Source of the DNA: Cryptomeria japonica
Taxonomy: Eukaryota > Streptophyta > Pinopsida > Cupressales > Cupressaceae
Assembly: GCF_030272615.1 (NCBI RefSeq)
Contig: NC_081415.1
Location: 371,795,809 to 371,859,808, forward strand
DNA: 64,000 nt
Direction of reading: 5' to 3'
A program made the position numbers and the translations under genes. Of the stretch, positions 10,166 to 19,772 are shown in pieces; positions within the stretch are counted from its first letter, which is position 1; each line of letters starts with the position of its first letter. The notes beneath the pieces were generated by a model that saw nothing but the letters and a program-made list of their open reading frames with translations, was not told the origin of the DNA and did no database searches.

Positions 10166-10446
10166 TCTGTAAAATTTGTGCAATTTTTTCCAATCTGTGA
10201 AGTCGTTTTGTTGTGACCCAATCTGACTTGTTTGACTGTTTTTTGTGACAAGAGGACACAGTGTTGATGAGGACTCAATGTTTGCAAGTGTTTAGACTGA
10301 CAATGACTCCAAGAAAAGTGTGTTGTTTGATGTAAAAATGTTTTGCATACACTTGAAGACACAAAAGACATAATGTTTTGCTATTTGGTTTTGAATGTTT
10401 TGAATGTTTAACATAAGTCAAGCAAAATTCTTATGGCTGGCCAAGA

Positions 10447-10820
10447 CAATAGTTGTTGATCCCACATGGGGTTTTACCCCCGAGGCTACGCTATTCAGAG
10501 CGGATACTTAGATGCTTGACCTCACTGGCTCCACCCTTGGCACTCACTTCTCGGGTCAGCCAAGTATCAGTCCCCATGAAAACTCCCCATGGCAAACTTT
10601 GTATCTCTACTAAGAACCGTATGTGTGTGGGCCGCTACCAGAGGTCCGACCTCCTGCCCCAACAACTGGAAGGATTTGGGCCTCTAAAACAAAATGGTGC
10701 TAGTAAGGGCATCCGCTCGTGTGGCCATACATGCGACACTTTCAGCTCTGTAAATACAGAAGGCTCCCAGCCGATAGGGGTTACGCCCTACAAATGATCA
10801 AATAAATTTGATCAAATGGG
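10447..10820 (-). other. GC-richer, inverted-repeat-rich block of the Tat-1 leader
   Basis: Composition differs from the AT-rich surroundings. Visible short palindromes include ggggttttacccc (about 10469), tctgtaaatacaga (about 10746-10759) and tgatcaaataaatttgatca (10796-10815). On the element RNA this could fold into stable stems, a plausible packaging or dimerisation region. A 114-codon plus-strand ORF crosses it but has no protein-like features. Confidence 0.45.
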
Positions 10821-11387
10821 TTTATGGGGAGACATAGTGTCGGTATGAACTAATCAACACACGTTATCCATAGTTTTCACCATGAATACATTTGATTATA
10901 GTGGTTCGGATGAGGTGGGTTTTCCTCGCTACCACTTGGGTTGTTCTCTTCTCACTAGTAGTCCTAATGACCACACGGGAAGACAGGCCCTCTAAAGATT
11001 AAACAAAAAGAGCCTATTGCTCAAGACACAAAAGACAATGATTCAATTTTAGTGCACCAATGGAAGTGTTTGCTAGTCTATGAAAACAAGGCACACAATA
11101 AAAATTCAAAACCCTAGCCAAGAACCTACAACAAAAGTTGTTAGTAGTTTGGGTTGTTTGACATAATCACCCCTTCCTGCAAAAACACAAGTTAGGTACA
11201 TTTTAAAAACCCAAAAGACTTTGTGACATAGGGGCCTTCAACAAAACATTTTTTGCTTCCAAGACAAGCTGCACCAATTTAGTTAGCTAGATTTGAAAGT
11301 GTTAGACCGAAAATAAACCAGATCTGAAACCTTAGGTACAAAATCTGAAAATCGAATCAATGAAAACTTTCAAATTTCGAAACAGTA

Positions 11388-11592
11388 AATACACAGACGC
11401 TGTTACCCTCAACACAGATGCGCTTGGATAACACAGACGCAGGTGAATGCAACACAGATGCACTCCTGTAACATAGATGTGCTTCTGTAACACAGACGCG
11501 GATAGAAAAGACACAGACGTGCCTATCCCGGAACCTGCAAAATGAAATATTGACAAAACACAGACGCAGATAAAGTTGTCACAGACGCGCCT
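11388..11592. repeat. Leader repeat cluster 2, acacaga(c/t)gcg
   Basis: Nine or so copies of acacaga(c/t)g(c/t) roughly every 18-25 bases: near 11390, 11412, 11432, 11450, 11469, 11490, 11510, 11556 and 11580. It is the same motif as the cluster 1.3 kb away in the same leader. Confidence 0.75.
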
Positions 11593-11720
11593 GAAAATAA
11601 AAAACGTGATCCGAAAGTGCGCAAACGCAAAAATACCAAAAAAAATGCTGCCGAAAATGTCCGATCTGCAACTTCAAAAACACAAGATCTGCAACAAGGA
11701 GGTTAAATGCAAAGGGACAA

Positions 11721-11740
11721 GAGTCCCACTAGGCGTGCCA
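11721..11740 (-). promoter_or_regulatory. Tat-1 primer-binding site
   Basis: On the minus strand TGGCACGCCTAGTGGGACTC begins three bases after the 5' LTR end. TGG at the start matches the CCA end of a tRNA. The TGGCACGCC type recurs in Tat/Ogre-like elements; I do not assign the tRNA with certainty. Confidence 0.8.
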
Positions 11741-11743
11741 AAA

Positions 11744-12501
11744 TGTATATGGTGAAAATGGATAACAATATAACAATATTGAAAGGCTAAATAGATTCAA
11801 CCACAAAACCCTAGCCTAACAATCAACAAAGATCCACCATAACATATGAAGATTACCTAAGACAATGTAAATAAAATAAAATCACAAAGATTATACCATC
11901 ACATGTCCAATAGGGTTTTGATCTCCATTCTTCCTATCTCCATTGATCTTGCTTGATATATTTGCTCTCAGATTTTATGTGCACAAGAGCTCAACAAAGA
12001 ACGGAATGTGGTTGCAAGTAGAATCGTAGTGTAGTCAAGATGATCATTAGGGTTTGATAATGAAAAAGGCATCTCCTTAAATAGAAGACACAATATGAAA
12101 TGGAGGGTTAAGATTGAGAGGTGTAAAAGGAGGTCGGCTAAGATTAGAGGGTAGGTAGAAGAAATAATAAAATAATGAAAGGGGTAGGTAGTGTATGAAT
12201 TAAGAGATGAATGACATGTGTCATGTGTAGAAAAGGATAATGAATTAATTAAATAAATAAAGATTTATTTAATTAATAGAAGAAGTGGGATCAATTAAAT
12301 AAATAAGATATTTATTTAATTTAGGCAAAGGATAATTTAAATAAATAAATGTATTTATTTAAATGAGGAATAAGGCTAGAAGAGGATAAATGAATGAATT
12401 AAATAAATAAAGATTTATTTAATTAATAAAAGAATTAGGCTTAGATAATTAAATAAATAAAATATTTATTTAATTAGACATGACAATTTTAGGTGTCTAC
12501 A
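11744..12501 (-). repeat. Tat-1 5' LTR
   Basis: 758 bp. On the element strand it starts TGTAGACACC and ends ATATACA, so it has TG...CA termini. It ends three bases before the PBS. The U3 part (about 12230-12480) consists of repeated AATTAAATAAAT words. A 'CTATTTAAGG' TATA-like box lies at 12075-12084 (minus), giving about 330 bases of R-U5. Element D's LTR starts TGTAGACG and has the same AT-rich U3. A relic of the R-U5 part is found at 34985-35266 in the opposite orientation. Confidence 0.87.
12075..12084 (-). promoter_or_regulatory. TATA-like box in Tat-1 5' LTR
   Basis: CTATTTAAGG on the minus strand, about 330 bases before the LTR end. The equivalent box in element D (CTATAAATAG at about 54946-54955) lies at a similar distance from its LTR end. 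Assigned by motif and position only. Confidence 0.5.
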
Positions 12502-14259
12502 TAAATCATAGAGGAAGGGAAACTCAAGAACATAGGAAAGGTCTATGATACACCGTCAGCAGATGAAAAAGAAAAAGTTGAAAACAATGTTATTTTACAC
12601 ATGGACATCTATAAGAAGTTCTTAATGGAAGTGATAGATGAACTACCACATGAATTGTTCAAAAGACTGGAAGCAAGAAGACAAGCTATTGTAGAGCTTG
12701 ATAAGAAAATCAAAATTGAAAAGTTACTTGCTGTTTACCCAATAAACTCACCTAAGGAGATAGATGACTTAATTGCAGAAGCCAATCGGTTAGTATTCTC
12801 TACTGCACACCGACATATTGCATTAATGGTTGGAAGAGTGAATGAAGTAACAAAGGAAACAAAAAATGCATGGGACATATTCCTTATTGAGAAAGAAAAA
12901 TAGGAAGAGTACAAGAACCCCAAACCAATAAAGGTATACTAGAAGGAGAAGGACAAAGGAAAAGGAAAGGTTGGTGGACCTTTGAGCATCAAAGTAAAAG
13001 ACAACTTACTCCCACCGCCTCCAATTACATCACTGGTAACAAATACTAAAGATCAACCGGAAGATGAGAGTATGGACATAGAGGATACAAATCCTAATCC
13101 TGAAGTACTATACACAGTTGATGTTGATACACAAAAGGTCAACATTATGATAGACAAAGATACAACCAGAAAGATAGATATGGCTAGTGAGCCACCGACA
13201 ACTGATAGCATTGACAATACTGGAAGAAAAGTTGAAGTTGATAACACAGAGAAACAAGTAGAGACTCAGACTAAGACTGAAATAGAGCAACAAACAAAGA
13301 GACAAGCAGAGCAATAGGCTCCAGAACAGGAATAGATTCACATGGAAATAGTGCCACTGGCAACAGGAGAAGATCAAAAACCATTGCTTAAGGAAATGGA
13401 AACACAGACTGACCTACCAGAGGTCACTACAAGCTTGGTTACTTCCTCCATCGGTGGAATTCAGAATGTTGGTTCCTCCTCAATAGGTTACAAATCAACA
13501 AATTTAACTGAAGTACTTTTGGACTCCATCAAAAGGATAACAGATTGTAGTTCACAGGATTATACAGCTATAGATGACACAATTCCATTTTTGAAGATGA
13601 TAGCTCCTAACTGTAACATAGACAATAAGGATTCTTTAAGCCAACTTGACACTTTGTGTAAATACATCACTGAGAACACAGTGACTGTTGAGCAAATAAA
13701 GGAAGAGGCATTGAAGGATAAGTTAGAAATTGAAAAGCAAAAAATCTTTGAAGATGAGATAAAGAAGTGTACTAGGGAATTTGACACACTTCTACCTGAA
13801 CTATGTAACTTATTGAAGGAATTTAAAACTCTGTACAGTAGACATAGATAAGAAAATGAGCAAGGTACATGATGAAATCAATAAACTTGCTGACAATTTT
13901 GTTAACTCACCTGATACATTATCAGTTTTTGAACAAATGATAACAAGTTTTGAGGAAGAGTTACTTAAGTTAGACAGAGAAAAGGAGAGAATAGTAAATA
14001 AGGCAAAAAATTTGAGACTAAGATTGAGTCCAAGATTGGACTATCTAGCATCATTACGGAAGGAAATATCTGAGGCACTAGTATAGGGACAGAGAACACC
14101 GACAGAGCATATGTAGCACCTCACCGGTATAGTTCAAAGAATGGAGACAACAATAAAGGACAACAAGAAGTTTATGGAAAGTATAAACTTGATTTTGGGA
14201 GATCTTTTTCAAATTGTAACCACCTAGTTACAAGGTTGAGACTACAACTCTACTGACAT
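12502..14259 (+). pseudogene. A1 ORF2, C-terminal two-thirds
   Basis: Frame 1 runs from the Tat-1 junction to about 13851 with stops at 12901, 12940 and about 13315-13335, then shifts to frame 2 from 13856. It aligns with A2 42800-44490 and A3 48650-46839. Shared blocks include ELDKKIKIEKLLAV, EIDDLIAEAN, TEVLLDSIKRITDC, an acidic/Thr-rich middle with TQTDLPEVTT, and a C-terminal LSPRLDYLASLRKEI. The C-terminal third is heptad-like and rich in Lys, Glu and Leu, suggesting coiled coil. No enzyme motif. The function is not recognised; see A2 ORF2. Confidence 0.75.
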
Positions 14260-14283
14260 CTTGACAACCTTTGTCATTGATGC

Positions 14284-14293
14284 CAAAGGGGGA
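14284..14293 (+). promoter_or_regulatory. A1 upstream polypurine tract copy
   Basis: 'aaaggggga' preceded by 'tcattgatgcc', the same context as the LTR-proximal tract 156 bases downstream. A2 and A3 have it at the same place. Confidence 0.55.
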
Positions 14294-14439
14294 ATAGTAG
14301 TATGAGAAAATAACCGACAGAAGACTTATCTACTCAGGGGGAGCTCTTATATTTTTGGTAACATATTTTTGGAAACATTTTTGGATTACAAGTTTTGGAT
14401 ACTCTTTTGAATTTTCTCATGAGTGTTGCCATCAATGCC

Positions 14440-14451
14440 AAAGGGGGAGAT
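14440..14451 (+). promoter_or_regulatory. A1 LTR-proximal polypurine tract
   Basis: 'aaagggggagat' directly before the 3' LTR start TGTTGG, preceded by 'catcaatgcc'. This is the classic plus-strand primer position. The AAAGGGGGAGATTGTTGG form is typical of plant copia elements. Confidence 0.85.
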
Positions 14452-15252
14452 TGTTGGCATATGTACACTCCAATGAGACATTGTAGGTGATTGAAGGTTT
14501 TGTCATTGATGGAAACCTTACAATCCTATGGCACCGGCAAGGCATTACACCGGCACTAGCAAGATCAGACTCTACACTGGCACTCAGACCACCAGCACCA
14601 GTAGAGAAAGGAAGCATACCCACACAGAGGCCGATGGGATTTTTGTTATATTATATTTTGTTTATTATTGTAAAATCTTTGTAAGCCGACTTGGCAAGTT
14701 GTAAAATGACTCTTATATAAGAGAGATCATTATAGAACATTTAAATGTAAGTCAGAGGAATATATTTAGGCGAAATAGGGCAGACCTATTATGAAAATTA
14801 TAGGTTAAGGGTTTATGTAAGAAGCAGAGTAGAAACTGGTACTGGATCTGGCATTATAGATGCTATTTTGAAGTAGTACAAGACACTGGATTTGTATAAT
14901 CCATTTTTGTAAGTCAGTGAGACTTCCTATTTTGTATTTGAGCAGTGAGCTCTAGGAAGTTGGCCTTCCTACATGTGCAGGCCCCTCTTGTAGTAGTAAT
15001 ATTCTCTTATTGGCCAGTAAGTGAATATTGTGGGTCACAAATCCCACCGAGGTTTTCCCACATCGGGTTTCCTCATTAAATCCTTGTGTTATGATGTGTT
15101 TTTCATGTGGATGCTTTTAATTCTATTTATTGCATTATTTCTTGCATATTAGTACATTGTTATAATATGTTCTACATGTTTTAAGTTAAGAAATTCAACT
15201 CACCGGTTAGATACTGATTCACCCCCTCTCAGTATCTATGGGAATCCTAACA
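14452..15252 (+). repeat. A1 3' LTR
   Basis: 801 bp, TGTTGGCATATG...GGAATCCTAACA. It is homologous along its length to the A3 LTRs (complement of 45851-46640 and 51752-52522) and more distantly to the A2 LTRs. Near its end is the 'gattcaccccctctcagt' block shared by all A LTRs. No TSD partner is visible. Confidence 0.88.
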
Positions 15253-16219
15253 TCGGCAAGGTTAGAGAGTCGATAGGCAAAGATGGATTGGTAGCATGAA
15301 GCATACACTGGTTGTGAGTTATTTGTTGGTGACCAAGTCTAATTGACATAGTGAGCTGAGGTGCATGCCGATAGAGACACCACGTGGAGTCCAGGTGTCA
15401 AACAAATGGACCGTGCATTGTCAGTGAGGTAGTTGGTGGCTAGTCAACATAATGTCGATAGCGGATATCATGGGTCAAGAGCATAAGGATGAGGCTTGAG
15501 ACTGATCAGAGGACAAAGATCTGATTTGTTGGTATTATGACCGATGTAGTGTATCTAGGTGTTGATCAGGGTAGGTGAAGCTAACTGTATGATCACTTCA
15601 TCGTGTTTAACAAGTGTAGACTGAAAAAGAGGTTGTGTTTGCTAAATATGGCAAAATATGTTTTGGAAGTTGTGTGATTGGTGGAGTTGATTGATCTATT
15701 GTAGGTAGTCAATCTCTTGAAGGAGATCTGATTAGATTTGGTTTGCCTTGAGGTTGATGAAGCAACCCTAGCACGCCAAAGGTTTGAATGTCGGTCATCA
15801 TGGGAAAACTTAGGTATAAATATGTTGACTAAAGTCCAAATAGGATTGATGTTGTAGGCCGGATGTTGAAGGATAGAGAGTGAAAGAGCAGTAGAGAGCC
15901 AACTAGTCAGAGAGTTCATTGAAGATCAAGGTGACTGAGTTCTTGAGAGAGAATTGGTAAGAAGAGTTCAACTGGCAAGGGTAAGGTAACCGCTAGACTG
16001 TCACTGAGTTTGACAGTGTGGTGATTCCGTAGTGTTCTAAGCAATAATAAGGTAGCATAGAGAGAAGCAGTGCAGTGCGAGTGGTCGAGGAGATATAGCA
16101 AGCCATAGAATAGTGTAGGGCTTGACTAGAAAGATGAGAACCAATAGAGAGCAGAGTACCCGAAGAGAAGAAGTAGAGGCTGAACTAGTAAGGTTGCAAC
16201 AGAGGAAAGAAGAATAGAG
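15253..16219. other. Non-coding, LTR-like stretch
   Basis: No coding frame. A TATAAATA box on the plus strand (15815-15822) is followed by an AG-rich, leader-like sequence, which suggests the promoter half of an unidentified LTR in plus orientation. I cannot find its boundaries or a second copy in the window. It abuts the gag-protease relic E. Confidence 0.35.
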
Positions 16220-17475
16220 AACTGGTGAATAGGGAATCAACAAAGAGAAAATAAGATTATCTGAACTACCACTATCAATAACAACTTTACAACACTTACT
16301 GGATACCTTACATTTGGTCTTGAACAAATTATTCCTCCGCAAAGGCTCTTCTTTTCCTCTGGTATGACACAAAGCTCTCCTCATCACCAACAATTCTCCA
16401 TCTTTTGGTTTATTGTCTGATCCAGTGGGGTTTTCTTCCACCATTGCCACTCTTCTGGTATTCTTTGTCTTCTTACACTCTAATGCACGATGTCCTTCTC
16501 CTCCACATTTATAGCAGGTTCCTCTAAATGTTCTCTTGTCTTGTCTTCCAAAGTTATCATTCCGGTAGCCATCTAGTGGAAATTTCTATCATCCTTTCGG
16601 TATGAATTACCTTATTTGTTCACTTCCTTGTCCTTGTTCTGATCTGTATTGGTTCCTGTACCTCTGGCATATTCTTTTCCTCCTTGAAATTTTCCTCTGG
16701 TAAACCTTTCACCCCTGCCTCTTTGCCTCTGCTCATGTTTTTTGTTTAGCTTCTCTTCTGCCTTTAGGGCATACTGTTAAGCCTCTTCAACACTCTCCAA
16801 TTTGATCAAACTCAATTCATCTTGTATAGACATCCACAATCCATTCAAATATCTTGCAACTTGTTTAAGTTCATCATCAACATGTTTGGATCTGATGTTC
16901 AACTTGTAAAATGCTTCGGTGTACTCCTTCACACTAGACTCCTTCTGTCTCAAATTCTGCAACTTTCAGAATAGATTCACTTGATAATCAACTGGCATAA
17001 ACTTTGACTTAAACTTAGAAATCATCTGATCCTATGTCTTAATCTTCTCTTTACCTCTTCTCTATCTATCAACTTACAAATTCTCCCACCAAAGAGATGC
17101 ATGACCTTTCAATTGGGTACAAACATATTTCACCTTCCTCTCTTCTACAGTGTTCTCAAAATAAAAATACTTCTCCATCTCTGAGATCCAATCCATCAAT
17201 AACTTCCCATCATATTCTGATGGGGTAAAATGAGATTTAGTATTCACCCTACTCAAAACCCTCAAAAACCTTTCCTCATTTAGATTGACCGCCGATGGGT
17301 TTACTTGTTCTAGGAATTCTTCTCTTTCATCTTCACTTACATCTTCGATATGTCGACCTCTTCTCTAGGCTGTCTCCATGGCTTCCAATTGGGTTGCTAT
17401 ACCTCGCAACATCTCCATCACAACAGGGTTTGCATTCCCATGCACTCCACCATTCCTAGCTCCTCTTTGCACCAT
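16220..17475 (-). pseudogene. gag: E: gypsy Gag-protease fragment
   Basis: On the minus strand from ATG at 17475. The gag domain has FTPSEYDGKLLMDWISEMEK, then HASLWWENL, and SSVKEYTEAFYKLNIRS further on. A CCHC knuckle CYKCGGEGHRALEC lies near 16490-16530, then the protease site KVVIDSGSSDNLI at about 16250-16290. Sequence similarity ends just after the protease active site, so RT and integrase are missing. Several stops and at least one frame change break it. The DSGSS protease and single CCHC are unlike Tat-1, so this is a different gypsy lineage, perhaps a chromovirus. Confidence 0.82.
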
Positions 17476-17570
17476 TGTTCATACCAGTCCTCTGTAGGTG
17501 TGGGTTGGATCCGCAATCCGCCACCCTACTACAAAATTTCAGGACACACAACCTCCGGAATGAAACTTCA

Positions 17571-17582
17571 CTCTGATACCAC
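17571..17582 (-). promoter_or_regulatory. Primer-binding site of element E
   Basis: TGGTATCAGAGT on the minus strand, about 95 bases upstream of the gag ATG. It fits the initiator-Met tRNA 3' end used by many plant LTR elements. The LTR would end at TTCA, two bases before it. Confidence 0.7.
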
Positions 17583-17583
17583 T

Positions 17584-17878
17584 TGAAGCAGTCACCGATG
17601 AGGAGGGACCTCAAAGAGATCAATCTAGACCAGTCAACAAGAGTAAACACAATGGAAGCACAAAGATATGATAGAGGCAATGAAAAAAAAATTGTTTTTA
17701 TTGCATGAAAATTGATTACAACCAACCGATAACAATTGGGTTACATCATAACTAGCTCACAGGCCTGGTAGAACATACATAATAGGTCACAATTGGGACC
17801 TTGAACCTTAAGATCTATCTTCTATGTATAGTCTCGCTACTTAATTCTTCGATTGATTACATTCTAATGCACAATTAC

Positions 17879-17920
<42 letters not shown>

Positions 17921-18390
17921 CCAAAGGATCCAGTCAGCCCAAAAGGGATCAAAACCCGAAGAACAAGACCTAACATGTAAAATAAACAAGGTTGACCTCC
18001 GCCAAGAGATTCCTCCAGATAATCCAAAGGATGAAATGTAGATCGCGGGAAAAGGTCGGCCATATGCCAAGGAACATTAGAATCAATGCCAAAGGCTCTG
18101 CAAGCTTTGGAAGGGGTTCCCATAGATCACCAAAATAGGTCCAGGCAACTGGTAACAAGAACAGTCAACCGGTAATAGGAAACTATCAAGGAAACCAATA
18201 GTGATATCTTGCTGGAAAATGATCCAAATGCGATGCGGTCTAGAAAAAAGAAAGATGATCAATTCTTCAAGTAGAACGAAAATTGGGACACACAGAAAGA
18301 AAAGTTGAAACTACAAACATAAAGAAAAACATAAAGAAAATGTTTTTGGTTGATGTGAGATTGCTATGAACCGGGGATGCTCTTACATCG
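17584..18390 (-). repeat. Probable 5' LTR and upstream flank of element E
   Basis: Begins on the plus strand 'tgaagcag' two bases after the PBS, so the inner LTR end is placed. The outer end could not be found, because no 3' LTR is visible for comparison. It contains the TA microsatellite at 17881-17916. Short ORFs here are not credible. Confidence 0.4.
17881..17916. repeat. (TA)n microsatellite
   Basis: About 17 uninterrupted TA units. Confidence 0.9.
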
Positions 18391-19772
18391 ATGAGTGCCA
18401 TCCATTTCAACATTTGCTTCACAAGAACATCAAGTTTAAATGGGATGATAAATACTAACAATCTTTTCAATTTCTTAAAGACTCTCTTGAATCCACTAGT
18501 GCTTATGCCACCAATTCAAGGAAAACCATTGTTACTCTACATGTCAGCAACATCAACACCACTGGGGGCACTTTTGGCACAACAAGACCATGAAGAAAAA
18601 TAACGAGCCATCTACTACATCAGTTGCCAATTGGTAGGATATGAGATTAATTACACTCCAATTGAGCGTGTGTGTCTTGTTGTAGTTTTTGCTTCTCAGA
18701 AATTGCATCATTACATGCTAACTCACAAAAAAATCTCCTAGTGAGAATTGATCCACTGAAGTATCTACTCAACAAGCAACTCTCATAGGCAGGCTGGCTA
18801 AGTGGGTAATGATGTTAAGAAAATTTGACATTGAGTATGTTGACAGAAAAGCTATCAAAGGAGAAGTCATTATAGATCAACTTGTAGATGCACCAATGGT
18901 CGATGATTCTCCTCTTGTATCAATTTTTTTGAATGAATCCATCTTCACAGTGAGAAAATCAAGGTTATGACAACTATATTTTGATGAATCCTTTACACAA
19001 CGTGGAGTAGGAGTAGGCATAATAATCATCACACCTCAAGGGGATTCTATTCTTAAGCTATATTGGTTATATTTACCTTGCACAAGCAATATTACATAAT
19101 ATGAGGCATTAACAATAGGTTTATGAATTGTAGTTTAGTGGAAGATCCAAGAGCCTTCATGTTTATGGGGACTCTCAACTTGTGATTTGTTAAACACGTG
19201 ATGATTACCAAACAAAAGATGAGAAACTGATGCCTTAAAAGAAAATGAAGGATGACTTCAAGAAGTATTTCATAGAGATAGTCTTTGAGTAGATATCAAG
19301 AGAGAATAACTGAGCTGTAGATACCATCAATACCATTGCCTCGTTGATTGACATGCCATAGAACATGACCCATTGTAAGTTATTGGTGGATAATCTTTTG
19401 GTTCATGCATATGAGATTACTCCATTTGAATTAGTGTGTTATCGGTCCTGATTCCCCTTGGTACGATGACATTTTTACCTACCTTCATGATAACACCCTT
19501 CCACCGAACCTTTCCAACAACTAACATTGTACCTTCATTCATAAAAACTCCTGCTACATCATCATAGCCTATGCACTCTACTGATCGGGTATCAATGGTA
19601 CTCTTCTTAGATGTTTAGAGAGTGAGGAAGATCAAATTGCATTGCATGAAGTCCACAAAGGTATATGTGGGGCTCACTCTAGTGGTCCAACCTTAGCTAA
19701 GAAATTTATGAGGACTAGTCACTACTGGCCTACAATGGAAAATGATTCATACCAATTTGTCAAGAAATGTGT
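18391..19772 (+). pseudogene. Tat pol relic: RNase H, second RNase H, start of integrase
   Basis: Plus-strand homologue of Tat-1 4200-2840. It starts at CHPFQHLLHKNIKFKWDD, continues through LLLYMSATSTPLGALLAQQ, YEINYTPIER and LYFDESFTQRGVGVGI, and reaches the integrase zinc region (SSGPTLAKKF, TMENDSYQFVKKC). Many frameshifts and stops, so it is much older than Tat-1. It breaks off sharply after KKC at about 19772, where the sequence becomes unrelated. Confidence 0.85.

Larger units (their letters stand above)
9411..11720 (-). other. Long untranslated leader of Tat-1
   Basis: The 2.3 kb between gag and the PBS has no long coding frame on the element strand. Long leaders are common in Tat elements. 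It holds three distinct blocks: two clusters of a short 'acacaga(c/t)gcg' repeat (about 9905-10165 and 11388-11592) and a GC-richer block (about 10447-10820) with several inverted repeats. The block near 10830-11380 contains nothing I recognise. Confidence 0.7.
1..12501 (-). mobile_element. Tat-1: Ty3/gypsy Tat-lineage LTR retrotransposon, 3' end off window
   Basis: Read on the minus strand the order is 5' LTR (12501-11744), PBS, 2.3 kb leader, gag, protease, G-patch region, RT, RNase H, second RNase H, integrase, then a spacer and an opposite-strand plant mobile domain gene that runs off the left edge. The extra RNase H between the gypsy RNase H and integrase is the hallmark of the Tat lineage. 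Every coding block from 9410 to 1884 shares one minus-strand frame. The 3' LTR is not in the window, so the TSD cannot be checked. The element interrupts ORF2 of element A1, whose remainder starts at 12502. Confidence 0.9.
12502..15252 (+). mobile_element. A1: partial copy of the pol-less A family (3' half plus 3' LTR)
   Basis: The end of ORF2, the duplicated polypurine tract and a full 3' LTR match elements A2 (plus) and A3 (minus) in order. The 5' half is missing because Tat-1 inserted into ORF2; it may lie left of the window beyond Tat-1. LTR termini are TGTTGG...CCTAACA. Confidence 0.85.

Noticed and set aside
10453..10797. 114-codon plus-strand ORF in the Tat-1 leader
   Set aside because: No protein-like motif, opposite to the element strand, and it coincides with a GC-rich inverted-repeat block that explains the lack of stops.
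15593..16450. Minus-strand ORFs of 60-137 codons
   Set aside because: Only the N-terminal part of the 16450-16037 ORF (gag-protease of E) is real. The rest reads through LTR-like non-coding sequence.
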